Below are positions 11,001 through 17,956 of a stretch of 64,000 nucleotides of DNA, in pieces. The position numbers and the translations under genes are program-made. Under the pieces are notes generated by a model. The model was not told the DNA's origin. It saw only the letters and a list, made by a program, of their open reading frames with translations, and ran no database searches. How positions within the stretch are numbered: position 1 is the first letter of the stretch; each line of letters starts with the position of its first letter. Source of the DNA: BQOK01 sp048388525 (GTDB lineage: Bacteria; Bacillota; Clostridia; Oscillospirales; Ruminococcaceae); contig NZ_DBGCTQ010000035.1 in assembly GCF_048388525.1 (NCBI RefSeq), forward strand, positions 1 to 64,000, written 5' to 3'.

Positions 11001-14000
11001 GGCAGGTGGAGCATTCCCGGCGTGCCGGACGGCGAGTACACCGTGACGGTGGTGTTCCCGAACGGCAGCAAGGTTGAGAAGCCCGGCGTGAAGATCCCCG
11101 GCGAGGGGGGCGGCGCGGACCTGGGCGGGATCGTAAAGCCCGTGTCCATTGAACTTTCCGGCAAAGTGACCGACTACACCGGCGCGGCTGTGCCGGGGGC
11201 CGAAGTGACCGTGATAAATGGCAACACGCATACAACCTACGGGCCGGCAATTACAAACGAACAGGGACAGTGGAGCATTAAAGACGTGCCGGCGGGCAGT
11301 TATACCATCCGGGTGAAGCTGCCGGGCGGCGAAACACTTGAACTGGAAATCCAGGTGACCGAAGAAGGCAAGGTGACGGACAGGGAGGGCAATGCGCTGA
11401 ATGACCTGGATCTTCAGCAGCCCGCGCCCACCATTTCGTTCACAACCCAGCCCGTGGGCGCCCAGGTACTGAGCGGTGAAAGCCACACCTTCAGCGTGGC
11501 CGCCACAGCAAGCAACGGCGTGGAGGTGAGCTACGAGTGGCACATCAAAGCCACGGGCGGGGCCGATGAAAGATTGGAGGGCACAGGGAGCAGCGTCACG
11601 GTGACCAAAACCAGCCTGGGCACCGCCGCTGAGGACGCCTACGTCCTATGGTGTGTGGCCAAAGCGGATCACCTGGCGGACTGCAAATCGGACGAAGTTA
11701 CCCTGACGGTGCTGCGCACCAGCACCATCACCGGCACTGTGAAGGACAAAGACAGTGCGCCGGTGAAGGACGCCGAGGTGACCGTGAAGGACCAAGGCGG
11801 CAAGGAATACGGCCCGGCCACGACGGACCAGGACGGCAAGTGGAGCATCGACGGTGTGCCGGACGGCGAGTATACCGTGACGGTGGTATTCCCGAACGGC
11901 AGCAAGGCGGAAAAACCCGATGTGACCGTGCCCGGCACAGGCGGCGGCGGAGCTGTGGATACAGGGGAGCTGCAAAAGCCGCCTGCGGCCACCATCACCG
12001 GCACGGTGACCGACCATGAGGGCAATCCTTTGGCGGGCGCCGCGGTGGAAATGGCGAAAGAAGGAAGCACATACAAAACGGCTGCCACCGACCAAAGCGG
12101 GGCGTGGAGCATTGGGGATGTGCCGCAGGGCAGCTATACCCTCACGGCCAGCGTGGCGGGCAGCGCCGACCGCGCCACAGGCGCGGTGGCGGTGGACGAA
12201 CAGGGAACAGTGACGGGTAACACCGCGCTGAAGATGCCGGCACCCACCATCCGGTTTACGGCCCACCCCCAGAATGCAAACGCGCTGAGCGGCGAGAGCC
12301 ACACCTTCAGCGCCGAGGCACAGGCCAGCAATGGTGCGGCGGTGAGCTGCCAGTGGTACCTGGCGGACATGGACGGAGCGAACCGGGAGGATCTGGGCAC
12401 CGGCGGCAGCGTGACGGTGAGCAAAACCATTACCGAAGCCGAGAAACAATACAAGGTGTGGTGCGAGGCAAGCGCGAAGGGCGCGGCGCCGGTAAAGTCG
12501 GACGAAGCGACCCTGACCGTGCGCCAACCGGTGGACCTGAGCGGCACCGTGACCGACCGGGACGGCGCGCCGGTGCAGGGCGCCGAAGTGACCGTGACGG
12601 ACAAGAGCGGCAACGAGGCCGGCAAGCCCACCACCGATGCGGACGGCAAGTGGACCATCCCCGGCGTACCGGCGGGCGAGTATGAGGTGACCGTGACCTT
12701 CCCGGACGGGAGCACCGCCACGGGCAGCGTGACCGTGAACCCGGACGGCAGCGTGAGCGGCAGCACCGACCTACAGCAGCCGCAAAAAGCGGACATCATT
12801 TTTGACAAACACCCGGCCGGCGGCAGTGTGCCCAGCGGCGGCAGCTACACCTTCAGCGCCCAGGCCCACGCGGAGAACGGCAAGCCGGTGAGCTACAACT
12901 GGTACCTGGCGGGCCACGCCCCCGGCGACAAGGAGTACACCGAGGCGGCCCCTCAGCACCTGGGCAGCGGAGCCAGCGTTACGCTGGATAACAAGAACAC
13001 CGGAACCAACGCAAACTACACCTACACGGTGTGGTGTGTGGCTTCGGCCGCCGGCGCGCAGGATACCCCCAGCAACAAGGCCGCGCTGGCGGTGCTGCAC
13101 ACCAGCACGGCGGGCGGCACCGTGACGGACGAAGCCGGCGCGCCGGTGCAGGGCGCCGAGGTGACCGTGAAGGACCAAGACGGCAAGGAATATGGCCCGG
13201 CCACTACGGATCAGGACGGCGGGTGGACCATTCCCGGCGTGCCGGACGGCAGGTATGACGTGGTGGTGAAGTTCCCGAATGGCGGCGGAGAGGTGGTAAA
13301 ACCGGATGTGACCGTGCCCATGGAGGGCGGCACGAGCGGCGACGTTGTAAAACCGGGGCAGGGGGGCTTTCGCATTGCAGGCCAGCCCCAGGCCGTGACG
13401 GTGGCGAAGAACGAGCCCGCCCGCTTTGCGGTGCAGGTAACGGCGGTAACGGGTACCCGGCTTACCTACCAGTGGTACAAGAATACCCAAAATTCAAACC
13501 AGGGCGGCACCCCGATCGACGGGGCGGCCGAGGCCGCCTACGCGCCCGGCACCGGCAGCGCGGGCGTGAGCTACTACTACTGCGTGGTGAGCGCAGGCGG
13601 CGTGAGCAAGAGCTCGGCCGCGGCGGCCCTTACCGTGCAGGACAACGCCCCGCAACCCACCGCCACCCCGGGCGGCGGCCAGGGCGAGGTCCCCGCGCCC
13701 ACCGCCGCACCGACCCCCGCGCCCACCCCGGCTGCCACCAAGGGGCCCGGGGCAAAACCCACCCCCCGGCCGACCGCTGCGCAGGGCGAGGGTGAAAGCG
13801 AGGGCGAAGGCGGCGCCGGCGGCAAAAGCGAAGGCACCGAAAACCAGGGCGGCGGCGCAGCCCCCGGCACAGCCGGCGGCCAGAGCGGCGGCAGCGACGG
13901 CACGGTGCCCGGCAAGCTGGAGGGCGGGGTGATCGTGCTGGCACCGGCTGGCGGCCAGAGCGGCGGCACGGGCAGCGCGGGCGAAAACGGCGACAGCCAG

Positions 14001-14711
14001 AGCGGCGCGAGCCAAAACGGCACCGGAACAGGCGGCCAGACCCTGGTGAAGACCCACAGCCAGCTTGTGGCCGAGGTGGGCCAGGGCCGGGTGATCGTGA
14101 CCGTGAGCGAATTTGAGGGCAAGCGCATGGCGGCCATCGGCGATACACAGGGCCTGATCAACGCGGCGCTGAGCCCCGAGCAGAAGCGGCAGGTGGACGC
14201 GGGCGAGACCATTGAGCTGCGGCTGGATGTGAAGCAGCTGGAAGGGCAGGCGCCCGGGGCCGACCGGGCGCTGATCGAGCAGGAGCTGCGGCAGCCGGGC
14301 GAGAGCCTGCCGGCGCTGACCCTGGGCGCTTACCTGGATATCTCGCTGTACATGCGGGTGGGCCAGGGCGACTGGTCGCCGGTGCCCACGCTGGACGGCG
14401 AGGTGCAGATCGTGATGGATCTGCCGGAGGAGCTGCGGGGCCTGGAAGCCGATTTCTACGTTTTGCGGGCACACGGGGGCGCGAGCGACCTTTTGCCCGA
14501 TGAGGACCAGGACCCGGCCACGGTGACCATCCACACCGGGCGGTTCAGCACCTATGCCATCGCATATCTGCTGCGCAAAACGGGGTGCGGCCTGTGCGGC
14601 ATGTGCCCCGCCCCGCTGGGCGTGTGCGTGTTCCTGTGGCTGCTGCTGGTGGCGGTACTGGCGGCGGGCGGCGCCTGCCTGTGGTACTTTGTGCGGAAAA
14701 AACGCGGATAA
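5025..14711 (+). CDS. Giant LRR/Ig-like/CnaB-like surface protein (3228 aa)
   Basis: A signal peptide with a basic N-terminus and hydrophobic core (residues about 18-40) starts the protein; ATG 5025 follows GGTGGAGG. Bases 6718-6960 encode a bacterial Ig-like (Big_2) domain. Three blocks of BspA/TpLRR-type leucine-rich repeats (GxxAFxxCxxLxxVxLP) occupy about 7500-7740, 8460-9230 and 9750-10410. From about 10597 to 13640 five Ig-like modules alternate with six carboxypeptidase-regulatory/CnaB-like beta-sandwich repeats (GTVTDxxGAPVxGAEVTV, near 10880, 11150, 11720, 11990, 12530 and 13105). A Pro/Ala/Gly-rich stalk (13650-14040), a C-terminal domain, a Cys-containing segment, one membrane helix and an RKKRG tail follow. 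It lacks LPXTG. Probable adhesin or host/matrix-binding protein; the ligand is unknown. Confidence 0.85.
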   Translation: MRRTARKTEGKFKIPEKLGRRLLALGLCLCMTAAALPVGAAELPAPSEAASSAASNNAASSENNGAANSAAGNSAGSALSPSGETGESQAKADKQEDKTKQPATLQSARAQARAGAAKGGGIGGPIAGIPKMTGTTTGNVSTLDGVSYREFTLTAYDESNKDSATTSWVTGTVTVSGTAGSGDISYTIPEKVQRTYVSGEVTNNSEVDPGAGTYCVFTVTAVSPSAFKSWTGSRFTLPGTIETIGGLAFCNATNGVDVSNLNPEALANTGAGAFAGTTVYVASDAQAAAIPPSALKPQVSDGNYTGRIVKKQEGGTQPISGEASTARIAPVTNGDTPGFTLQYKDENNSWQDTLAGGAAYGVYLSGQPVALRWNGQETYINGASGGKTWSCAVKAEVDVTDGAQVTLTARNCGNTAIPDFNLVVVGNGIVAGSMAELTLNTPLRQDEATEPQHKAIIAKSGISANFEEQKYYHLSFEGNNALWLNNKKTTVDSYGNGWDNSYIGGNERSIDNIYSKTHALAVSVGSCTLENENYHQQKLEVNEERTLSIALNKVGGGDQPPAEAEPQSVSVSPATLSLAVSGTQQLTATVSPANAPQGVTWSSSNTSVAAVDANGKVTAIAEGTAVITAASTKNAALSAGCTVTVADLLAEAAEKARAALKENLILPNGSGADEVLKLVNTAIGDSRIIVAWQKDPTVTPPTASDYGEIQGTLILSMENYQGTGTVTVQNYIARQTAITLLLNGKTPVGDASLEKAITYSSGWWNIQTVEVMGGKFTAGDWNFLAEWETKVNELSHSTNLASFSIRPAVTEVAPMPDRTSAQGALFPSTIESVSVPQVSRVADYALNKCASLTSANFANAAEIGEGAFSGCSNLAALALPKVTTIGAEALKSNIASLALPAAPPTVAGGHSAFGSGPETRKLTFVDESGNELAGDALARAIANYQNDAAACNTDKTRWWGWLNGGEAVDTTLEDAKARVEKAVSGYKPAQGSTAEKILEDMQAAADGDGEQGKVTVSWKAGSPAITPATLEAAGSIAGTLVLRYGGKTQEIEVKWALPQLERSITIKTSTGALKEYKGKNLEAAITALGYQPSTLVVTEGQFLKEDWLYCKNLTTTKTFEIKEGVLVEDIPGSEADGTEPVSIFPQGYDSKLKSVTVPQAIAIGDGAFANNKNLETVNMPNATRVGAKAFYGCWNVTAIEMNRATAVGDDAFGECINLATVSMENAVTIGARAFASRNDPMKLSAIGFPAAATIGERAFYDCKQLERASFPQVTEIGALAFKSCNKLKTISFPKAIKVGDEAFAACYMLETVKMEQVETLGKGALKGNSGLKTLNLPKLKTLGEGALESCRLLTTVQLPKLESIGGGAFKNCGDYYGSYATDKDKLARWVELELPATPPTVGEGAFEGCAGVGDTLPGTCWLTPVGEDGTPLKGQARLDAQAAYRAVEDGNTTDSLWYCWMLPSEVEGEGGPAGNRLTAAVNGGRPVSANSLKKALELAGITEKGTTGQNYQAVKELVVSAGRFTVDDWDLIDQSNNSGTYLQNLESLVVQQGVAPAAMLEGKGDDVHTRYPFFPYSIRRVEVHGLTAVPRCAMPGTNIESVCFPDATSIGEYAFEECSSLSEIPAEAFPQVTVVGGHAFEKCDGGVYSQKGLARVSLPKAQTLKSAAFKGCQKLTEVSLPSVVMVGSEVFQECKKLTRVRLETATELGESAFYLCKALQTAEFPQVKTVGKLAFYGCEELESVSLPKAEALREGAFEYCEKLQALWLPSVTQIGKNAFMRCQQLGLLTLGATPPAVTESTTAPKPGRTVTPVGADGAALTGDALQTAVEAYLAAEDGDTSDNLWYGWQVTGAAAVSLSFSQQPEAAQVLSGESHTFAALALASNGAPVTYTWYVQGPGESGGTQQPGAGSSLALAKANNGSAPKDEYTVWCVASAAGVSDAESDKVTLTVLRTSTVGGTVTDQSGAAVPGASVTLTDGAGKEYGPATTGEDGRWSIPGVPDGEYTVTVVFPNGSKVEKPGVKIPGEGGGADLGGIVKPVSIELSGKVTDYTGAAVPGAEVTVINGNTHTTYGPAITNEQGQWSIKDVPAGSYTIRVKLPGGETLELEIQVTEEGKVTDREGNALNDLDLQQPAPTISFTTQPVGAQVLSGESHTFSVAATASNGVEVSYEWHIKATGGADERLEGTGSSVTVTKTSLGTAAEDAYVLWCVAKADHLADCKSDEVTLTVLRTSTITGTVKDKDSAPVKDAEVTVKDQGGKEYGPATTDQDGKWSIDGVPDGEYTVTVVFPNGSKAEKPDVTVPGTGGGGAVDTGELQKPPAATITGTVTDHEGNPLAGAAVEMAKEGSTYKTAATDQSGAWSIGDVPQGSYTLTASVAGSADRATGAVAVDEQGTVTGNTALKMPAPTIRFTAHPQNANALSGESHTFSAEAQASNGAAVSCQWYLADMDGANREDLGTGGSVTVSKTITEAEKQYKVWCEASAKGAAPVKSDEATLTVRQPVDLSGTVTDRDGAPVQGAEVTVTDKSGNEAGKPTTDADGKWTIPGVPAGEYEVTVTFPDGSTATGSVTVNPDGSVSGSTDLQQPQKADIIFDKHPAGGSVPSGGSYTFSAQAHAENGKPVSYNWYLAGHAPGDKEYTEAAPQHLGSGASVTLDNKNTGTNANYTYTVWCVASAAGAQDTPSNKAALAVLHTSTAGGTVTDEAGAPVQGAEVTVKDQDGKEYGPATTDQDGGWTIPGVPDGRYDVVVKFPNGGGEVVKPDVTVPMEGGTSGDVVKPGQGGFRIAGQPQAVTVAKNEPARFAVQVTAVTGTRLTYQWYKNTQNSNQGGTPIDGAAEAAYAPGTGSAGVSYYYCVVSAGGVSKSSAAAALTVQDNAPQPTATPGGGQGEVPAPTAAPTPAPTPAATKGPGAKPTPRPTAAQGEGESEGEGGAGGKSEGTENQGGGAAPGTAGGQSGGSDGTVPGKLEGGVIVLAPAGGQSGGTGSAGENGDSQSGASQNGTGTGGQTLVKTHSQLVAEVGQGRVIVTVSEFEGKRMAAIGDTQGLINAALSPEQKRQVDAGETIELRLDVKQLEGQAPGADRALIEQELRQPGESLPALTLGAYLDISLYMRVGQGDWSPVPTLDGEVQIVMDLPEELRGLEADFYVLRAHGGASDLLPDEDQDPATVTIHTGRFSTYAIAYLLRKTGCGLCGMCPAPLGVCVFLWLLLVAVLAAGGACLWYFVRKKRG

Positions 14712-14718
14712 AAAAGAG

Positions 14719-14762
14719 CAGGGCCGGGAGGGGCAGCCGAATGGCAGCCCCTCCCGGCCCTG
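14719..14762. terminator. Strong hairpin between convergent genes
   Basis: A perfect 16-bp stem (14719-14734 with 14747-14762) with a short inner stem. An A-run precedes it on the plus strand, so its U-tail acts on minus-strand transcription from the M56 gene; on the plus strand it can still hinder read-through from the giant gene. Confidence 0.7.
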
Positions 14763-14783
14763 CCGCCTGTAAAAAGGAAACAT

Positions 14784-14814
14784 GAAAAAACTCCCCCGGC
14801 GAAAGGCCGGGAGA
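14784..14814 (-). terminator. Intrinsic terminator of the blaI-M56 operon
   Basis: On the minus strand the stem CTCCCGGCC / GGCCGGGGGAG-like pairing is followed by six T residues, about 33 bases past the M56 stop codon. Confidence 0.7.
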
Positions 14815-14846
14815 GAGGCGGGCACCGTGTGCGGGCTGCGGAGGGA

Positions 14847-16673
14847 TCACTCACCGATCCACCCGGGGAAAAAGGAGGCCAGGTCCTGGGTGACGCCGCC
14901 CTCGTAAATGCTTACCTGCATCGGCTGGCCCTCGCCGCCCAGGTAGCCGACAAGCTGCCCCTGGCCCAGCCAGCCGCCGGTGGAGACCGAGAGCTGCCAC
15001 AGACCGGCGTACAGGCAGCAGAAGGCGCCGTGGTTCACCACGATAAAATTGCCCAGTGAGGGGGAGGAGGACGCCAGCACCACCAGACCGTCGGTCATGG
15101 AAAAGACGGGCGTGCCCTTGGCCGCCTCGATGAGAACAGGGGGGTAGGCGCCGGTTTCATCCGGGCCGGTTTGCCGGTAGCTGTGATTGTGGCTGGGAAC
15201 CGGGTACAGCAGCGGGCCGACGGCGGAGAGCCCGCTTTGAAAGGCGAGCGCCGCCTGGGCCTGCTCGTCGGTGACAGGGGCAAAGGCCTGCAGGTCGACG
15301 CCGTTTTGTTCGGCCCAGCGCTCGTGCCCGGCCCTGGCCTGCTGTACCAGCGCCGGGTCGTCGGCGTGCTGTTCCTCCCCGGCCGGCGGTGAGGCTGCGG
15401 GGGAAGAAAGGCCCTGCTCTTCAAAGAAGTGGAAAAACTGCTGCAGGGAGCGGGAGCCGTAGACCGCGTGCCGCTGGTCGAAGGCCGTCAGCTCTGCCAC
15501 CCGCTGCTCGTAGGCGGCGTCCAGCTGTTTTTTAAACTTGTCGGGCACCAGGGCGGAATCGCCGGCCTCCCTGCGGGCCGCGTCCAGCTGGGCGATGGTG
15601 TGGGTAAGTTGGTCACGGTAGGTGGCCCCGGCGGCCTGGGGCGCCCCGGCGGCAGCAGGCGCGGGGGCGGGATCCGCCAGCACCGCGCAGGCGGCAAGCA
15701 GGGCGAACGCCACGGCCAGCGCCGCCGGCGCAGTGCCGGGCTTTTTGTAGCGCAGCACCTGCTTTACCCGGGCCTTGACAGCGGTCTCGCCAAAGGCGAG
15801 CGGGGTGGAAAGACCCGGCTGCGGGCCGGCCGCGAACTGCAGCAGGCTCTGGCTGTAATCCGCCTTTACCCCGCTGCCCAAGGCGCCCAGCACCGCCTGG
15901 TCGCAGGCGGCCTCGATGTCTGCCAAAAGGCATTTGTAACCCATCCAGACCCAGGGGTTCCACCAGTGCAGGCACACGGCCAGGCTGAACGCCAGCTTGA
16001 ACCAGGGGTCGCCGCGGCGCAGGTGCGTGCGCTCGTGCAGCAGGATGTATTCACGCTGGGGGCCGGAGAGCCCGGCGGGCAGGTAGATGCGGGGCCGCAG
16101 GAAGCCCAGCACAAAGGGCGCGGCCACACAGGCGCCGGTGTAAACGCCATCTTGGGTTTTGTAGGCAAAGCGCACCCGGCGGCGCAGCAGCCCATAGCGG
16201 GCCAGGCCGACCGCAAGGCAAAAAGCCGTGCCGCCCAGCCACAGCCTGACCAAAAGGGGCGCGTAGGTGCCGCCCAGGGTGCGGGCGGGGTAGAGCTTGC
16301 CGTCCCACCGGGTAAAAGCCGCATATTCAAATTCCAGCCCGGGGATCTTGCGGGGCTGCGCCCCGGCCGCCACCGCGTATTCAAATTCCGGCGTGCCGCT
16401 CACAGCGGCCTCGTATTCGCCCACCAGGCTGTCGGTGACACGCGACCCGGTGAAATACTGCTGCACCGGCTTTAAAGCGTACACGCTGAGGGGGGAGGGA
16501 AAGCTGAGGGGAATGAGAAAGCGAAGCAGCACCACCCCCCAAAGCAGCGCGCACACCCGCCGGGGCGCCTTGAACAGGCCCAGCACAAAGTTCAGCAGCG
16601 CCACCAGCGCCAAGGCCACGGTGCCCTGAAGGGTGAGGGTGACCAAAACGCGAAAAATCGAGGACCAGTTCAT
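14847..16673 (-). CDS. BlaR1/MecR1-type M56 metallopeptidase with degenerate M23 tail
   Basis: A 608-residue membrane protein. Four N-terminal membrane helices surround an M56 zinc-protease domain with HERTH at residues 213-217 and the downstream glutamate in ADIEAACD (E254). A further helix lies near residue 330. The extracytoplasmic C-terminus does not look like a penicillin-sensor domain. Residues about 480-608 instead resemble an M23/LytM peptidase fold (GTPVFSMTDGLVVLASSS, NFIVVNHGAFCCLYAGL, GWLGQGQLVGYLG), but the usual HxH is replaced by YAG, so catalysis is doubtful. The ATG overlaps the blaI stop by 4 bases, giving the usual repressor/protease pair: the sensor protease would relieve BlaI repression on an envelope signal. 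Confidence 0.85.
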   Translation of the reverse strand: MNWSSIFRVLVTLTLQGTVALALVALLNFVLGLFKAPRRVCALLWGVVLLRFLIPLSFPSPLSVYALKPVQQYFTGSRVTDSLVGEYEAAVSGTPEFEYAVAAGAQPRKIPGLEFEYAAFTRWDGKLYPARTLGGTYAPLLVRLWLGGTAFCLAVGLARYGLLRRRVRFAYKTQDGVYTGACVAAPFVLGFLRPRIYLPAGLSGPQREYILLHERTHLRRGDPWFKLAFSLAVCLHWWNPWVWMGYKCLLADIEAACDQAVLGALGSGVKADYSQSLLQFAAGPQPGLSTPLAFGETAVKARVKQVLRYKKPGTAPAALAVAFALLAACAVLADPAPAPAAAGAPQAAGATYRDQLTHTIAQLDAARREAGDSALVPDKFKKQLDAAYEQRVAELTAFDQRHAVYGSRSLQQFFHFFEEQGLSSPAASPPAGEEQHADDPALVQQARAGHERWAEQNGVDLQAFAPVTDEQAQAALAFQSGLSAVGPLLYPVPSHNHSYRQTGPDETGAYPPVLIEAAKGTPVFSMTDGLVVLASSSPSLGNFIVVNHGAFCCLYAGLWQLSVSTGGWLGQGQLVGYLGGEGQPMQVSIYEGGVTQDLASFFPGWIGE

Positions 16674-17035
16674 TTTTGCCCCTCCCGATACCGGTCGATC
16701 ATTGCCTGGATCTCGTCCGCCTCCTGCGGGCTGATGCCCTTCTGGTTCAGAAAGGCCGCCACAAAGCCGGGCAGGCTGCCCCCGAAGGCCCGGTCCACCA
16801 CCTGGGCGCTCTCCTGCTTTTGCACCTCGTTTTCCTTGACCAGGGCGGTGACAAGGGCGCTTTCGTTTTGCAGCACACCCTTGTTGCACAGGTTTTTCAG
16901 CACGGTGTAGGTGGTGCTTTTTTTCCAGCCCAGCTCGGCGGCCGCCAGTTTGACCAGCCGGCCGCTGGCCACCGGCTCGTGCCGCCACACCAGCTGGGCA
17001 AAACGATACTCGCTGTCGCCCAGATGCAGTTCCAT
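16670..17035 (-). CDS. BlaI/MecI/CopY-family repressor
   Basis: A 121-residue winged-helix repressor. The N-terminal DNA-binding part contains the family pattern LGWKKSTTYTVLKNLCNKG (about residues 36-54), followed by a C-terminal dimerisation region. ATG 17035 follows GGGAGG at good spacing. It is translationally coupled (ATGA overlap) to the M56 protease gene. Two inverted repeats built on GTCTA/TAGAC in its promoter are the expected autoregulatory operators. The family represses its own operon until the partner M56 protease triggers cleavage. Confidence 0.9.
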   Translation of the reverse strand: MELHLGDSEYRFAQLVWRHEPVASGRLVKLAAAELGWKKSTTYTVLKNLCNKGVLQNESALVTALVKENEVQKQESAQVVDRAFGGSLPGFVAAFLNQKGISPQEADEIQAMIDRYREGQK

Positions 17036-17056
17036 GCAAAGCGCCTCCCTCTTGTT

Positions 17057-17074
17057 GGTCTAATACGATAGACC
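17057..17074. promoter_or_regulatory. Putative BlaI operator 2
   Basis: Perfect inverted repeat GGTCTA-N6-TAGACC just downstream of the expected transcription start of the blaI operon. It shares half-sites with operator 1. Confidence 0.65.
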
Positions 17075-17086
17075 TTTCCCGCTTTT

Positions 17087-17115
17087 AGTCTAACAGGTTA
17101 GACCAAAACTGTCAA
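17087..17115 (-). promoter_or_regulatory. blaI promoter overlapping operator 1
   Basis: On the minus strand TTGACA (17110-17115), a 17-bp spacer and TAGACT (17087-17092) form a near-consensus promoter. The spacer and -10 are covered by the inverted repeat AGTCTAAC-N2-GTTAGACC (17087-17104). Repressor binding there would block RNA polymerase directly. Confidence 0.75.
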
Positions 17116-17201
17116 GCCCGCGGCGCAAAAATGCTTTTTGGGGGAGGGCGGGGGCGCCGCTGCGGCCTTTGCGGCGGGAGAGAGCTTTGCCTGCAGCCGG
17201 G

Positions 17202-17230
17202 TTGAACGCCAGCGTCCGGGATGCTATACT
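17202..17230 (+). promoter_or_regulatory. Promoter for the 197-residue hypothetical gene
   Basis: TTGAAC (17202-17207), 17-bp spacer, TATACT (17225-17230). The predicted start of transcription near 17237 lies downstream of ATG 17221, which supports ATG 17284 as the real start codon. Confidence 0.7.
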
Positions 17231-17283
17231 GTGCACAGGAAACTGTTTTGAAGGCGTTGGCGCAGGGGGAAAGGAAGGATAAA

Positions 17284-17877
17284 ATGATCCCAGTGAGAAG
17301 CTATTTCAGGATGCTGGCCGTGCTGGAGGAAAAGGAAAAGCACACGGATATCCCGGTCACTGTGGGGATCCTGCTGGCGGACGCGCGGCAGGAATTTTGT
17401 GAAAAGCACATCCTGAATTACATCGAGGAATACAATTTCCGCCTGGGCAAGCTGCTGGATCTGTATCTGCCGGGCTACTACCCGGGCTGTTACCCGGAAA
17501 AGCCCCTGTTCAAGCTGAACGCCAGCGGCCATAACTTTTCCCCCATGGATTACGGCGAGGCGCGCATCGAGCTTCAAAAAGAGGGGCTGGTGCTGCCGGA
17601 GCGCACGCTTTTGATCCTTGCGGAATACCGGAACGGCAGGCTGCGGATGAAGGAAAAGAAAACGATTGTGATCGACCTGGAAAGAGAGTACAGCGAAAAA
17701 AAGATCGACTCGGTGAACGGGCTGATCAGCCAGCTTGCCGAAATTTCCAGAAAGACGACGGAATACGAGGCGTTCCGAAAAAAGTATTACGCCCAGAAAA
17801 AGGGCGCCTCGGTGCTGCATTTCATCAAGGCGAAGCTGCCGGGGGCCCTTTGGGATATGGCGGCGAAAAGGTTATGA
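17284..17877 (+). CDS. Hypothetical protein, 197 aa
   Basis: Not recognised. A soluble, lysine- and glutamate-rich protein without signal peptide or membrane segment. ATG 17284 follows AAGGAAGG and has its own well-formed promoter. It includes a Tyr/Pro/Gly-rich stretch (LYLPGYYPGCYPEKP, about residues 65-80) and ends in a basic region. Codon use is slightly less GC-biased than its neighbours. It stands alone between the blaI operon and the convergent GH13 gene, so context offers no function. Confidence 0.7.
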   Translation: MIPVRSYFRMLAVLEEKEKHTDIPVTVGILLADARQEFCEKHILNYIEEYNFRLGKLLDLYLPGYYPGCYPEKPLFKLNASGHNFSPMDYGEARIELQKEGLVLPERTLLILAEYRNGRLRMKEKKTIVIDLEREYSEKKIDSVNGLISQLAEISRKTTEYEAFRKKYYAQKKGASVLHFIKAKLPGALWDMAAKRL

Positions 17878-17886
17878 GGGCAGGAA

Positions 17887-17933
17887 ACCACAGCGGCCGG
17901 GCACACGCATTGCGCGTGCCCGGCCGCTGTGGT
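17887..17933. terminator. Long perfect hairpin between convergent genes
   Basis: An 18-bp perfect stem (17887-17904 with 17916-17933) between the hypothetical gene and the convergent GH13 gene. There is no long T-run on either side, so termination efficiency is uncertain. Confidence 0.55.
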
Positions 17934-17956
17934 TCCTGTTATAAAGCGAAAGAGGG

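Noticed and set aside
10876..13300. Repeat array considered as CRISPR or tandem DNA repeat
   Set aside because: The repeats are in frame, imperfect and encode CnaB-like and Ig-like protein domains; there are no spacers.
10047..14825. Long antisense frames over the giant surface protein
   Set aside because: His/Arg/Pro-rich shadow translations of repeat DNA without motifs or starts.
16674..17039. N-terminal extension of the M56 protein
   Set aside because: It is an out-of-frame reading of blaI; the real ATG overlaps the blaI stop.
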